Source of the DNA: Actinoplanes auranticolor
Lineage (GTDB): Bacteria; Actinomycetota; Actinomycetes; Mycobacteriales; Micromonosporaceae
Length of the DNA stretch: 64,000 nt
Reading direction: 5' to 3'
Assembly: GCF_018332655.1 (NCBI RefSeq)
Contig: NZ_BOQL01000063.1
Coordinates: forward strand, 1 to 64,000
Made by a program: the position numbers and the translations under genes
The notes under the pieces: model-generated
Told to the model about the DNA's origin: nothing
The model's input: only the letters and a program-made list of their open reading frames with translations
Database searches by the model: none
Part shown: one piece after another, positions 43,894 through 51,521 of the stretch
Layout: the number at the start of each line of letters is the position of its first letter
Position numbering within the stretch: position 1 is the stretch's first letter

Positions 43894-44708
43894 CCACCGC
43901 GTACGGGGTGGGCATCGGCTGGCGGCCCGAGATCGGCGGCTTCGTCGCCCAGCTCCCCGGCCTCAGGTTCGCCGAGGTGGTCGCCGAGTCCGTCCACGCG
44001 CACGGTGACCTGCCGGTGGGCCTGGCCGAGCTGCGCGACCGCGGCGTGGCCGTCGTGCCCCACGGGGTGCGGCTGTCGCTGGGCGGCGCGGAGCCGGTCG
44101 AGCCGGCCCGCGTCACCCACCTCGCCGCGGTGGCCGAACGGCTGGGCGCGCCCCTGGTCAGCGAGCACATCGCCTTCGTCCGGGCGGGTGGCGTGGAGGC
44201 CGGGCACCTGCTGCCGATCCCCCGCAGCCGCGAGGCGGTCGACGCGGTGGTGTCCAACGTGAAGCGCACCCAGGTGGAGCTGTCCGTGCCGATCGCCCTG
44301 GAACCCATCGCCGCGCTGTTCGACTGGCCTGACGACGAGCTGGACGAGGGTGCGTTCCTGACCGAGATCCTGGAACGCACGGACGCCCTGCTCCTGCTGG
44401 ATGTGGCCAACGTCTACGCCAACGCCCTGAACCGAGGCACGGACCCGCTGGCCCTGCTCGACCGGCTGCCGCTGGAACGGATCGCGTACGTGCACGTGGC
44501 CGGCGGCGCGGAACACGACGGGATCTACCACGACACCCACACCGACGCGGTCCCCCAGCCGGTGCTCGACCTGATCACCGAGCTGTGCGCCCGGCACCGG
44601 CCACCGGCACTGATGCTGGAACGCGACGGCGACTACCCGTCGGCGGCAGAGCTTCGAGGTGAGCTGGACGCGATCGCGGCGGCCTCCGGCTACCCGGCCG
44701 TGACATGA
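43890..44708 (+). CDS. DUF692 multinuclear non-haem iron oxygenase (MNIO, MbnB/BufB-like)
   Basis: A 272-residue TIM-barrel protein overlapping its neighbours by 4 nt on both sides. Family ligands are visible: H58 (VVPHGVRLSLGG), E92/H93 (VSEHIAF), E138 (ALEPIA), D171 and N174 (LLDVANVYANALN), H202 (VHVAGG), H214/H217 (YHDTHTDA) and E244 (LERDGDYP). Relatives MbnB, TglH and BufB bind two or three irons and oxidatively remodel cysteines of small peptides, usually with a partner protein. That partner is probably the next gene, and the likely substrate is the upstream Gly/Cys tail. Confidence 0.93.
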   Translation: MTTAYGVGIGWRPEIGGFVAQLPGLRFAEVVAESVHAHGDLPVGLAELRDRGVAVVPHGVRLSLGGAEPVEPARVTHLAAVAERLGAPLVSEHIAFVRAGGVEAGHLLPIPRSREAVDAVVSNVKRTQVELSVPIALEPIAALFDWPDDELDEGAFLTEILERTDALLLLDVANVYANALNRGTDPLALLDRLPLERIAYVHVAGGAEHDGIYHDTHTDAVPQPVLDLITELCARHRPPALMLERDGDYPSAAELRGELDAIAAASGYPAVT

Positions 44709-45142
44709 CATCGCTGGCCGAACGGCAGGCCGAGCTGGTGGCCGCGCTGACCGCCGGGGCCGCCGTACCCCCGGGGTTCGATGCCCGGCTGGTCGAGGCC
44801 GCCCGGGTCGCGCTGCTGCGCAAGCGGGCCGGTGAGGTCGCGCGGCAGTGGCCGGATCTGGTACACGCCCTGGGGACCGGCTGGTACCGACAGTGGTCGG
44901 CATGGGCGGCGACGCGGCCGACGCGGGGGTCGCTGCGCGACGGCTGGGACCTGGCCCGGGAGCTGGCCGGGCGGGGGGAGCTGCCGGCCGCGGCCGGCGC
45001 GGAACTCGCGGCCCGCGAGGCGTCCCTGGTCTACGACGGCGAAAACGTGCCGCGCTTCCGCCGGATGCCGGCTGTGCGCGCCTCCGCCGGCTCCCTGGTC
45101 ATCCAGATCGCAGGCCGGGTACGCGTCCTGCGCCACGGCTGA
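44705..45142 (+). CDS. Probable MNIO partner protein (SCO6045-like)
   Basis: A 145-residue protein in an ATGA overlap with the oxygenase gene. It is helical, Ala/Arg/Leu/Trp-rich with no catalytic motif: SLAERQAELVAALTAG ... FDARLVEAARVALLRKRAGEVARQWPDL ... WYRQWSAWAATRPTRGSLRDGWDLA. It resembles the small proteins that always follow DUF692 in actinobacterial TIGR04222 loci. By analogy with MbnC and BufC it would deliver the peptide substrate. The role is inferred from position. Confidence 0.72.
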   Translation: MTSLAERQAELVAALTAGAAVPPGFDARLVEAARVALLRKRAGEVARQWPDLVHALGTGWYRQWSAWAATRPTRGSLRDGWDLARELAGRGELPAAAGAELAAREASLVYDGENVPRFRRMPAVRASAGSLVIQIAGRVRVLRHG

Positions 45143-45205
45143 CCCCGGACCCCGCCACCGTCCTCGAATCCCGCGGCCGGCCCGGGGACACGGACAGCGG
45201 GCAGG

Positions 45206-45377
45206 ATGCACGAGGCCGATGTCACCGCAGTGGTCGCGGCCGTCGAGGCCCGGCTCGGCCCGGTGGCCGTGCTGGTGCCCAACGCCACCGGCCTGCGGCC
45301 GGTGATCGACGCGGTCGACGTCCCGGTTCATCACCGGCGAGCGCATCACGGTCAACGGCGGTCACGCCATGGACTGA
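45206..45377 (+). pseudogene. Short-chain dehydrogenase remnant with internal deletion
   Basis: From 45206 the reading frame gives ADVTAVVAAVEARLGPVAVLVPNATG, the Asp-Val and NAG-like segment of an SDR. In the next frame, ending at TGA 45375-45377, comes RFITGERITVNGGHAMD, the canonical SDR C-terminus. The first third and the whole catalytic YxxxK section are absent. It is a decayed gene with deletion and frameshift. The stretch 45143-45205 before it shows nothing recognisable. Confidence 0.75.
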
Positions 45378-45440
45378 TCCCTTGTGGCGGTCCGGGGCAC
45401 CGGCAGGCGCGGCCGGGCGGTTCCGCGTACGGTCGCTGGC

Positions 45441-45917
45441 ATGTCCTATCCCGATGCCCGTTACCTCGGCGACGGCGGCGAGGCGACCGCGACCCTGCGG
45501 TTCGCCGGCGCCGAGCCGGAGCTGAACGGAGCGGCGACCACCGCGAGTTACCTCGCCACCGGTGCGAGCACGGACGGCAAGTTCGGCCTCTACCGGTGGG
45601 ACTTCAAGGGTCCCCGCAGCGGTCCCGATCCGCATTTCCACCGCTCCATCTCGGAGTCGTTCTTCATCCTCTCCGGCACGGTCCGGCTCTACAACGGCAC
45701 CAAGTGGCTGGACGGCAACCCCGGCGACTTCCTGTACGTGCCGGAGGGCGGCGTGCACGGCTTCCGCAACGAGTCGGGCGAGCCGGCCTCGATGCTGATC
45801 CTGTTCGCCCCCGGGGCGCCCCGGGAGGACTACTTCGAGCGGGTGTCGACGGTCGCCCAGATGTCGGAAACGGAACGCACCGAGTTCTTCCTGCGCCACG
45901 ACACGTTCTGGACCTGA
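45441..45917 (+). CDS. Cupin-domain protein
   Basis: A 158-residue protein from ATG 45441 with TACGGT at 45428-45433, 7 nt upstream (leaderless). Cupin motif 1 is DPHFHRSISESFFILSGTVRLY (His-x-His ... Glu) and motif 2 is PGDFLYVPEGGVHGFRNES (Gly-Asp ... His), so a metal site is complete. It is a small-molecule binding protein or dioxygenase-like enzyme of unknown substrate. It reads away from the SDR remnant and converges on the NTF2-like gene. Confidence 0.85.
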   Translation: MSYPDARYLGDGGEATATLRFAGAEPELNGAATTASYLATGASTDGKFGLYRWDFKGPRSGPDPHFHRSISESFFILSGTVRLYNGTKWLDGNPGDFLYVPEGGVHGFRNESGEPASMLILFAPGAPREDYFERVSTVAQMSETERTEFFLRHDTFWT

Positions 45918-45930
45918 CCCCGCCGCCGGG

Positions 45931-46302
45931 TCAGCCGAGACCTGCCGGAGCCCGGTCGATGAAGCCCAGCACCGTGCGGATCCGGCCGTCCGGGCCCAGT
46001 TCCGCCACGTCGAAGCCGATCACCACCGGTTCCTGCCCCGCCGGGCCGAGATGCCAGGTGAAGCGGGCCTGCTCGTGATGGGCGTCGACCGGCCCGCCGG
46101 GCGTGAAGACCAGCCCCGGGAACTGGCCCTGCACCGCGGCGATCAGGCCGTCCAGCCCCGCGCGGCCCTCGACCGCGGCCAGCGGGTCGACGTAGCGGAC
46201 GTCGGCCGCGCAGACCTCCTCGATCGCGGCGCGGCGGCGCTGCGGGTCCGTCTCGTTCCAGGCGGCCAGGTAGCGCTGCACCACGGTGTCGAAGTCACTC
46301 AT
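45931..46302 (-). CDS. NTF2/SnoaL-like polyketide-cyclase-type protein
   Basis: A 123-residue protein from ATG 46302. FDTVVQRYLAAWNETDPQRRRAAIEEVCAADVRYVDPLAAVEGRAGL is the standard SnoaL-like N-terminus, and ARFTWHLGPAGQEPVVIGFDVAELGPDGRI completes the cone. Such proteins isomerise or hydrolyse small lipophilic molecules, often of unknown identity. It is divergent from the XRE regulator, which may regulate it. Confidence 0.83.
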   Translation of the reverse strand: MSDFDTVVQRYLAAWNETDPQRRRAAIEEVCAADVRYVDPLAAVEGRAGLDGLIAAVQGQFPGLVFTPGGPVDAHHEQARFTWHLGPAGQEPVVIGFDVAELGPDGRIRTVLGFIDRAPAGLG

Positions 46303-46410
46303 GCCGGTTCTCCCTCGGCTGGTCGGGTTGGTTGCCGGACCACCGTCGCCGGGCGCCGGTAGTGCCGTCGATTACCTCGTGGGTAATCGGCGGGCCGCGG
46401 CGGCCTCCCT

Positions 46411-46452
46411 ACGATCGGGGTCATGAGCGACACGATCGGGGTCATGAGCGAC
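46411..46452 (+). repeat. 21-bp perfect tandem duplication across a start codon
   Basis: Two identical 21-bp units (46411-46431 and 46432-46452) each contain GATCGGGGTC followed by ATGAGCGAC. The duplication is in frame and gives the regulator gene two equivalent start sites 21 bp apart (46423 and 46444). Confidence 0.95.
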
Positions 46453-47202
46453 GTGGGGGTGCTGCTGCGCCAGTGGCGGGGGAACCGGCGGCTGAGCCAG
46501 CTCGAGCTCGCCGGTCAGGCGGGGGTGTCGACCCGGCACCTGTCGTTCGTGGAGACCGGCCGGTCCCGGCCGACCCGGGAGATGATCCTGCGGTTGGCCG
46601 AGGAGCTGGCCGTACCGTTGCGGGCCCGCAATGCGCTGCTGCTGGCCGGCGGTTTCGCGCCGGCCTATCCCGAAGGGGATCTCGGCGGGCCGGACCTGGC
46701 CGCCGTGCTGGCGTCGCTGCGCGACGTGCTGGCCGGGCACGAGCCGTATCCGGCGGTCCTGATCGACCGGCACTGGACCATGGTCGACGGCAATGCGGCA
46801 GTCCCGCTGCTGACCGCCGGAGCCGCACCCGAACTGCTGGAACCGCCGGTGAACGTGTTGCGGCTCTCGCTGCACCCGGACGGCATGGCACCCCGGATCC
46901 GGAACCTGCCCGAGTGGCGGGCGCACGTTCTGCACCGGCTGGACCGCCAGGCGCTGGCGACCGGCGACCCGGTGCTGCGCGCGCTGCACGACGAGCTGCT
47001 GGCACTGCCCGGCGGCGAGGCCACGGCCCGGCCGGACGGCATGGTGGTGCCGCTGCGCTTCGCCGCGGCGGACCGGGAGCTGTCGTTCTTCAGTGTCACG
47101 TCGGTGCTCGGCACCCCGCTCGACGTCACCCTCGACGAGCTGGCCATCGAATCGTTCCTGCCGGCCGACGCGGCCACCGCCACCTGTCTGCGCGCCCGTT
47201 GA
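46423..47202 (+). CDS. XRE-family regulator with MmyB-like ligand-binding domain
   Basis: A 259-residue protein from ATG 46423, or 252 from ATG 46444, because the start region is duplicated. HTH: LLRQWRGNRRLSQLELAGQAGVSTRHLSFVETGRSRPTREM. The C-terminal MmyB-like domain (about 110-255) has PAVLIDRHWTMVDGNAAVPLL, NVLRLSLHPDGMAPRIRN and LGTPLDVTLDELAIESFLPAD, a PAS-like fold that binds a fatty-acid-like ligand in relatives. It is divergent from the NTF2-like gene and 55 bp before an SDR gene, both possible targets. Confidence 0.9.
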   Translation: MSDTIGVMSDVGVLLRQWRGNRRLSQLELAGQAGVSTRHLSFVETGRSRPTREMILRLAEELAVPLRARNALLLAGGFAPAYPEGDLGGPDLAAVLASLRDVLAGHEPYPAVLIDRHWTMVDGNAAVPLLTAGAAPELLEPPVNVLRLSLHPDGMAPRIRNLPEWRAHVLHRLDRQALATGDPVLRALHDELLALPGGEATARPDGMVVPLRFAAADRELSFFSVTSVLGTPLDVTLDELAIESFLPADAATATCLRAR

Positions 47203-47256
47203 TCTTCGGTCGCCGGGAGGCAGCGCGACGGGGGCCCGGGTGGCAGGATCTGCGGC

Positions 47257-48012
47257 ATGGATCTCGGCCTCGCTGACCGCGTCTTCGTCCTCACCGGCGC
47301 CTCCCGCGGCCTCGGATTCGCCACCGCCCAGGCCCTGGTGGCCGACGGCGCCAAAGTCGTCGTGTCCGCGCGCTCCCCGGAGGCGGTCGACGCGGCGGTC
47401 GCCCGGCTCGGCGCCGGCGCGGCGGGCGTGGTGGCCGATCTGACTGATGCCGGAACGCCGGAGCTGCTGATCAGCACGGCACGGGAGCGCTTCGGCCGCC
47501 TCGACGGCGCGCTGATCTCGGTGGGCGGCCCGGCCCGCGGCACGGCCGCGGACCTGACCGACGAGCAGTGGCGCGAGGCGTTCGAGACGGTCTTTCTCGG
47601 CACGGTACGCGCGGCGCGCACGATCGCGGCGGCCCTGACCGAGGGTGGCGCGATCGCCCTGGTGCTGTCCACGTCGGCGCGCACCCCGATCGCCGGCCTG
47701 GGCCTGTCGAACGGACTGCGACCCGGCCTGGCCGGCGCCGCGAAGGACATGGCCGACCAGTACGGCCCGCGCGGCGTACGCGTGGTGAGCCTGCTGCCCG
47801 GCCGGCTGCTGACGGACCGCAACAAGGAGCTCTTCGACGCCACCGGCGACGCCGAGGCGGCAGCCGCGCAGGCGGCTGCCGCGATCCCGCTCGGCCGGCT
47901 GGGTGAGCCCGGCGAGTTCGGCAAGGTGGCGGCGTTCGTGCTGTCCCCGGCGGCGAGCTACCTGACCGGACTGACCCTGCCCGTCGACGGCGGTGCGCTA
48001 CGGACGCTGTGA
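47257..48012 (+). CDS. Atypical SDR-family protein lacking the catalytic Tyr
   Basis: A 251-residue SDR. The nucleotide-binding motif TGASRGLGFATAQAL, ADLTD and the C-terminal YLTGLTLPVDGG are intact. Where YxxxK is expected, the sequence reads IAGLGLSNGLRPGLAGAAKDMAD, with no Tyr. This belongs to an actinobacterial subgroup of SDRs with altered active sites; NAD(P) binding is likely, but classical oxidoreduction is doubtful. The stop overlaps the next gene (GTGA). Confidence 0.85.
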   Translation: MDLGLADRVFVLTGASRGLGFATAQALVADGAKVVVSARSPEAVDAAVARLGAGAAGVVADLTDAGTPELLISTARERFGRLDGALISVGGPARGTAADLTDEQWREAFETVFLGTVRAARTIAAALTEGGAIALVLSTSARTPIAGLGLSNGLRPGLAGAAKDMADQYGPRGVRVVSLLPGRLLTDRNKELFDATGDAEAAAAQAAAAIPLGRLGEPGEFGKVAAFVLSPAASYLTGLTLPVDGGALRTL

Positions 48013-48530
48013 GCGCCCCCGAGCCGGTCGTCTTCCGCCTGCTCCCGCGGCGGCTGTACCTGGGAGTCGCGCTGCTCGTCGCGCCGGCGGTCCTGCTCAT
48101 CCGCGGCCTGGCCATGGTCGCGGCGGTGGCGGCCGGCGCCTCGCTCGACGTCGGCGACTACGTGGAAGCCGTGCTCGTCTCGTTGGTGACGGCGGCAGCG
48201 GGCGGGCTGGGTGCCCTGATCGGCGCGAAATCCAACCCGGGCTGGGTACGGGTGTCCGCGGCCGGCCTGGAGTTCGCGGCGAGCCGGCACCGGGCGACCT
48301 TCGTGCCAGGGGCGGCCATCGCGTCGGCGCGGCTGCGGTTCGCCGGCCCGTTCACCCAGCTGGTCGTCACGCCCACCAGCCTGGACGCGGTCGCCTACGC
48401 CCCGGCGACGGGCCGCACTCCCCGGCTGCGCCGCGGTGCCTTCGTGATCGACGTGGGCTTGATGACACCCGGCCCGGCGGCCCTGCGCACCGAGCTGACC
48501 CGGTGGCTGGCCGTCCCCGCGGGGGCCTGA
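48009..48530 (+). CDS. Two-span membrane protein of unknown function
   Basis: A 173-residue protein from GTG 48009, overlapping the SDR stop. Two hydrophobic segments (about 18-42 and 52-72) are followed by a soluble beta-rich domain (SNPGWVRVSAAGLEFAASRHRATFVPGAAIASARLRF) that recalls a small PH-like sheet. No family is recognised. It is translationally coupled to the SDR, so the two may act together at the membrane. Confidence 0.7.
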   Translation: MSAPEPVVFRLLPRRLYLGVALLVAPAVLLIRGLAMVAAVAAGASLDVGDYVEAVLVSLVTAAAGGLGALIGAKSNPGWVRVSAAGLEFAASRHRATFVPGAAIASARLRFAGPFTQLVVTPTSLDAVAYAPATGRTPRLRRGAFVIDVGLMTPGPAALRTELTRWLAVPAGA

Positions 48531-48562
48531 GCACCGCACATTCCGGTCGATACGCTTGGTCG

Positions 48563-49135
48563 ATGCTGTCCGCCGCACCGCCGCCCGCGTACCGGCCGCC
48601 GACGGCCGACGAGGTTGCCGCCGCCGGCGACCGCACCCTCGCCGACCTGGTCGGGCCCGGGTTACGGGTGCTGTTCTCCGGGATCAACCCGAGCCTGTAC
48701 TCGGCCGCCACCGGGCACCACTTCGCCCGCCCCGGCAACCGGTTCTGGCCCGCGCTGCACCGGGCCGGCTTCACCCCGGCCCTGCTGCACCCGTCCGTGC
48801 AGTGGCAGCTGCCGGAACTCGGTCTGGGCATCACCAACGTCGTCGCCCGGGCGACCGCCCGCGCCGACGAGCTCTCCCCCGCCGAGTTCGTCGACGGCGG
48901 CCGGCTGCTGGAGAAGCTGGTCCGGACCTGGCAGCCGCGCTACCTCGCCGTGCTGGGCGTCACCGCGTACCGCGCGGCGTTCGGCCGGCCGAAAGCGCGA
49001 ATCGGGCCGCAGGACGAGACGGTCGGCGGGGTGCCGGTGTGGGTGCTGCCCAATCCGAGCGGCCTGAACGCGCACTACACGGTGGACACTCTGGCGGCGG
49101 CGTACGCCGAGCTGCGGGAGGCGGCGCAGCGGTGA
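48563..49135 (+). CDS. mug: G/U mismatch-specific uracil-DNA glycosylase
   Basis: A 190-residue DNA-repair glycosylase that excises uracil or ethenocytosine opposite G. Motif A is FSGINPSLYSAATGHHFARPGNRFW (Mug has Asn rather than Asp as the catalytic residue), motif B is PNPSGLNAHYT, and the core includes GLGITNVVARATARADELS. TACGCT at 48551-48556, 6 nt before the ATG, suggests leaderless expression. The stop overlaps the SET-domain start by 4 nt (GTGA). Confidence 0.94.
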   Translation: MLSAAPPPAYRPPTADEVAAAGDRTLADLVGPGLRVLFSGINPSLYSAATGHHFARPGNRFWPALHRAGFTPALLHPSVQWQLPELGLGITNVVARATARADELSPAEFVDGGRLLEKLVRTWQPRYLAVLGVTAYRAAFGRPKARIGPQDETVGGVPVWVLPNPSGLNAHYTVDTLAAAYAELREAAQR

Positions 49136-49671
49136 CGCCCGCGCCTGACTGCTGGCTGCACCCCGGCATCGAGGTGCGGGGGTCGGCGATCGAGGGGCGT
49201 GGGCTGTTCGCCCGGCAGCCGTACCCGGCGGGGACGGTCGTCTCGCGCCTCGGTGGGCGGCTGGTGTCGTGGGCGGAACTGCGCCGGCTGATCGCCGACC
49301 CGGAGCAGCCGTACGTCGACACGATCACCGTGAGCGAGACCGAACACCTGGTCCTGCCGCCCCGCCGCCCGAACGGCTACGGCAACCACAGCTGCGACCC
49401 GAACCTGTGGTGGGTGGGCCCGTACGAGCTGGCCACCCGGCGCCCGATCGCCGCGGGCGAGGAGCTGACCAACGACTACGCCACGAGTACGGCGGAGCCC
49501 GCGTTCACGATGCCGTGCCGCTGCGGCACGGCCCTGTGCCGCGGCACGGTGACCGGGGACGACTGGCGCCGAGCGGACCTGCGGGAACGCTACGGCGACC
49601 ACTGGATCCCGATGCTGCTGGCCCGGATCGCCGCTCACCCGGCGGCGCTGCGGCCCATCCCACCCGAGTAG
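49132..49671 (+). CDS. SET-domain protein (putative lysine methyltransferase)
   Basis: A 179-residue protein translationally coupled to mug. SET signatures: EVRGSAIEGRGLFARQPYPAGTVVSRLGG at the N-terminus, GNHSCDPNLWW (NHS-pseudoknot), ELTNDYATS (catalytic Tyr), and a post-SET zinc-like cluster CRCGTALCRG. All cofactor and active-site elements are present, so it should use S-adenosylmethionine. The bacterial substrate is unknown. A stem-loop follows the stop. Confidence 0.88.
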   Translation: MTPAPDCWLHPGIEVRGSAIEGRGLFARQPYPAGTVVSRLGGRLVSWAELRRLIADPEQPYVDTITVSETEHLVLPPRRPNGYGNHSCDPNLWWVGPYELATRRPIAAGEELTNDYATSTAEPAFTMPCRCGTALCRGTVTGDDWRRADLRERYGDHWIPMLLARIAAHPAALRPIPPE

Positions 49672-49715
49672 CGGGTCCCTCCGCTCGGCTCAGCCCGGCG
49701 ATCCCGGCCGAAAGC

Positions 49716-49739
49716 CAGGTCAGCGGGGGCACTGACCTG
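49716..49739. terminator. Bidirectional stem-loop terminator
   Basis: CAGGTCAG (49716-49723) and CTGACCTG (49732-49739) form a perfect 8-bp stem with an 8-nt loop between two convergent genes (SET gene stop 49671, lipoprotein stop 49824). Confidence 0.65.
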
Positions 49740-49823
49740 ACCTCCGGCGGCATCCGGGGGCCGCTTCCCAGGTCCCCACCTCCAAGACGAAGCCGGACCC
49801 GGTTTCGTTGCACGAACCGGCCG

Positions 49824-50495
49824 TCAGAGCGCCGAACTCTTGAACGCGGTGCGGGTGAAGGCCGAGCCGGTCCACTTCCAGCTCTGGGTGATCCGCAGGT
49901 CGGGGCAGCACAGCGGGGCGTCGTCGCTGAGCGCCTCGGACTCGACGGTCAGCGACCGTCCCTTCGTCCGCAGGTCGGCCGTCCGCAGGTACGAGTCCTT
50001 GCCGATGGTCAGCAGCGGCCCGGTGGCCGAGCCGGCGCCGAAGACGAAGACGTGCACCGCGTTGGTCGAGGTGGTCGTCGGGCAGGAGCCCGCCACGATC
50101 GTGTCCCGGCGGCCGTCCCCGGTGAGGTCGGCGTGCTCGACCTGCTGCAGCTCAGCCCGCTTCGGCAGGTCGGCGTGACGCTTGCAGCCCAGCGCCCGGA
50201 AGGCGGCCTTGGCCCAGTCGGTGTCGGTGCTCTGTCCACCCTGGCCGGTGGACGGGGCCGACGGCTCCTCGGCCGGTGCGGCCGGGCGGGTCGTGGCCTT
50301 CGCCGTGGGGCTGACCGTGGGGCTCGGGGCGGGACCGGCGGCCTGGCTCGCGGCGGAACCGGCACCCGAAGACGCCGGCGGTGCGGCGATCGGGGCATCG
50401 GACGGCTTGTCGGACGGCGCAGAGCAGGCTGCCGTGGCAGCGATGGTGCAGGCGGTGAGGGCCAGCAGAGTGAGCTTGTTCTTGACCTGACGCAT
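49824..50495 (-). CDS. Lipoprotein with FG-GAP-like C-terminal domain, unknown function
   Basis: A 223-residue lipoprotein from ATG 50495, with GGGGAGAAATCG upstream. Signal MRQVKNKLTLLALTACTIAATAAC gives a lipidated Cys24. A long Ala/Pro/Ser/Thr linker (25-95) leads to a domain with HADLTGDGRRDTIVAGSC, a Ca-binding FG-GAP-like loop, and a late CCPDLRITQSWKW segment. This architecture is common among actinobacterial surface lipoproteins; no role is known. The 239 bp upstream to 50734 hold no gene. Confidence 0.8.
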   Translation of the reverse strand: MRQVKNKLTLLALTACTIAATAACSAPSDKPSDAPIAAPPASSGAGSAASQAAGPAPSPTVSPTAKATTRPAAPAEEPSAPSTGQGGQSTDTDWAKAAFRALGCKRHADLPKRAELQQVEHADLTGDGRRDTIVAGSCPTTTSTNAVHVFVFGAGSATGPLLTIGKDSYLRTADLRTKGRSLTVESEALSDDAPLCCPDLRITQSWKWTGSAFTRTAFKSSAL

Positions 50496-50734
50496 CGATT
50501 TCTCCCCGTGTCTTCCCTTGGACGAGGCCCCACCGTATCGACGTCGAGGGGCCGTCCGGCTCACGGATTCATGCCAAGCCGCCACGGACGGTCATCGCCG
50601 GGTGTCCGGCGCTGCGCGTCGTGGCCGGCGACGCCTCGGCGAAGGCTGGCGACGCGCCGACGACGGCCCGGCGAGTCTGCGACGGCTCAGCGACGGCCGG
50701 GCAGCCTGGCGCGACAAGCGCGTATGGTCGGCGC

Positions 50735-51481
50735 GTGCTGACCGCCGGGGTTGATCTCGCCGCCGATCCGGCCGGGACCGCCGTCGCGTCCATCGAGTGG
50801 TCGGCCACCGGAGCCACGGTGCGGCTGGTGGCCGTGCCCGCGGACGACCAGGCGATCGTCGAGCTGGCCGGCCAGGTTCGCAAGATCGGCATCGACTGCC
50901 CGCTGGGCTGGCCGGATGCGTTCGTGGCCTTCGTCGGCGCCCACCGTGGCGGCGGGGTGCCGATCCCCGACGGTGTGGACGCCAGGCAGTGGCGGCGCCG
51001 GTTGGCCTGGCGGCACACCGACGAGGTGGCCCGCCGGATGACCGGTCTGGTGCCGTTGAGCGTCTCAGCGGACCGGATCGGGCACACGGCCATGCGCTGC
51101 GCGGCGCTGCAGACGCGGCTGGCGCAGGCCGGATGCGGCGTCGATCGCAGCGGGGCCGGTGCGGTCGTCGAGGTCTATCCCGCCGCGTCGCTGAAGGTGT
51201 GGGGTCTGCCGTGGCGGGGCTACAAGACCGCCAGGAACCAGGCCGCGCTCGGCGTCGTCGTCGATCATCTCGAGCAGGCCGCGCCCTGGCTGGACCTGGG
51301 CGGGCACGAGGAGCTGTGCCGGCACAGCGATCATGCGCTGGACGCCGTCGTCGCCGCACTGACCGCGCGGGCCGCCGTACGCGATCAGGTTTGTCGCCCC
51401 GATGAGCGGGAGCTGCCCGCGGCCCGGACCGAGGGCTGGATCGCGATCCCCACCGGCGCGCTGGCCGCTCTGCTCGGATAA
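50735..51481 (+). CDS. DUF429 family protein (predicted RNase H-like nuclease)
   Basis: A 248-residue protein from GTG 50735. TATGGT at 50723-50728, 6 nt upstream, suggests a leaderless start; the in-frame extension to 50621 is repetitive and unlikely to be coding. DUF429 markers: AGVDLAADPAGTAVASIEW, IGIDCPLGWP, RRLAWRHTDEVAR, VVEVYPAASLKVWGL, GYKTAR and DHALDAVVAALTA. Conserved Asp/Glu residues fit an RNase H-like fold. Function is not established for the family. Confidence 0.88.
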   Translation: MLTAGVDLAADPAGTAVASIEWSATGATVRLVAVPADDQAIVELAGQVRKIGIDCPLGWPDAFVAFVGAHRGGGVPIPDGVDARQWRRRLAWRHTDEVARRMTGLVPLSVSADRIGHTAMRCAALQTRLAQAGCGVDRSGAGAVVEVYPAASLKVWGLPWRGYKTARNQAALGVVVDHLEQAAPWLDLGGHEELCRHSDHALDAVVAALTARAAVRDQVCRPDERELPAARTEGWIAIPTGALAALLG

Positions 51482-51521
51482 ACCGATGTGCCGGCCGGGC
51501 CGGCGGCCTAGGGTGACGCCG

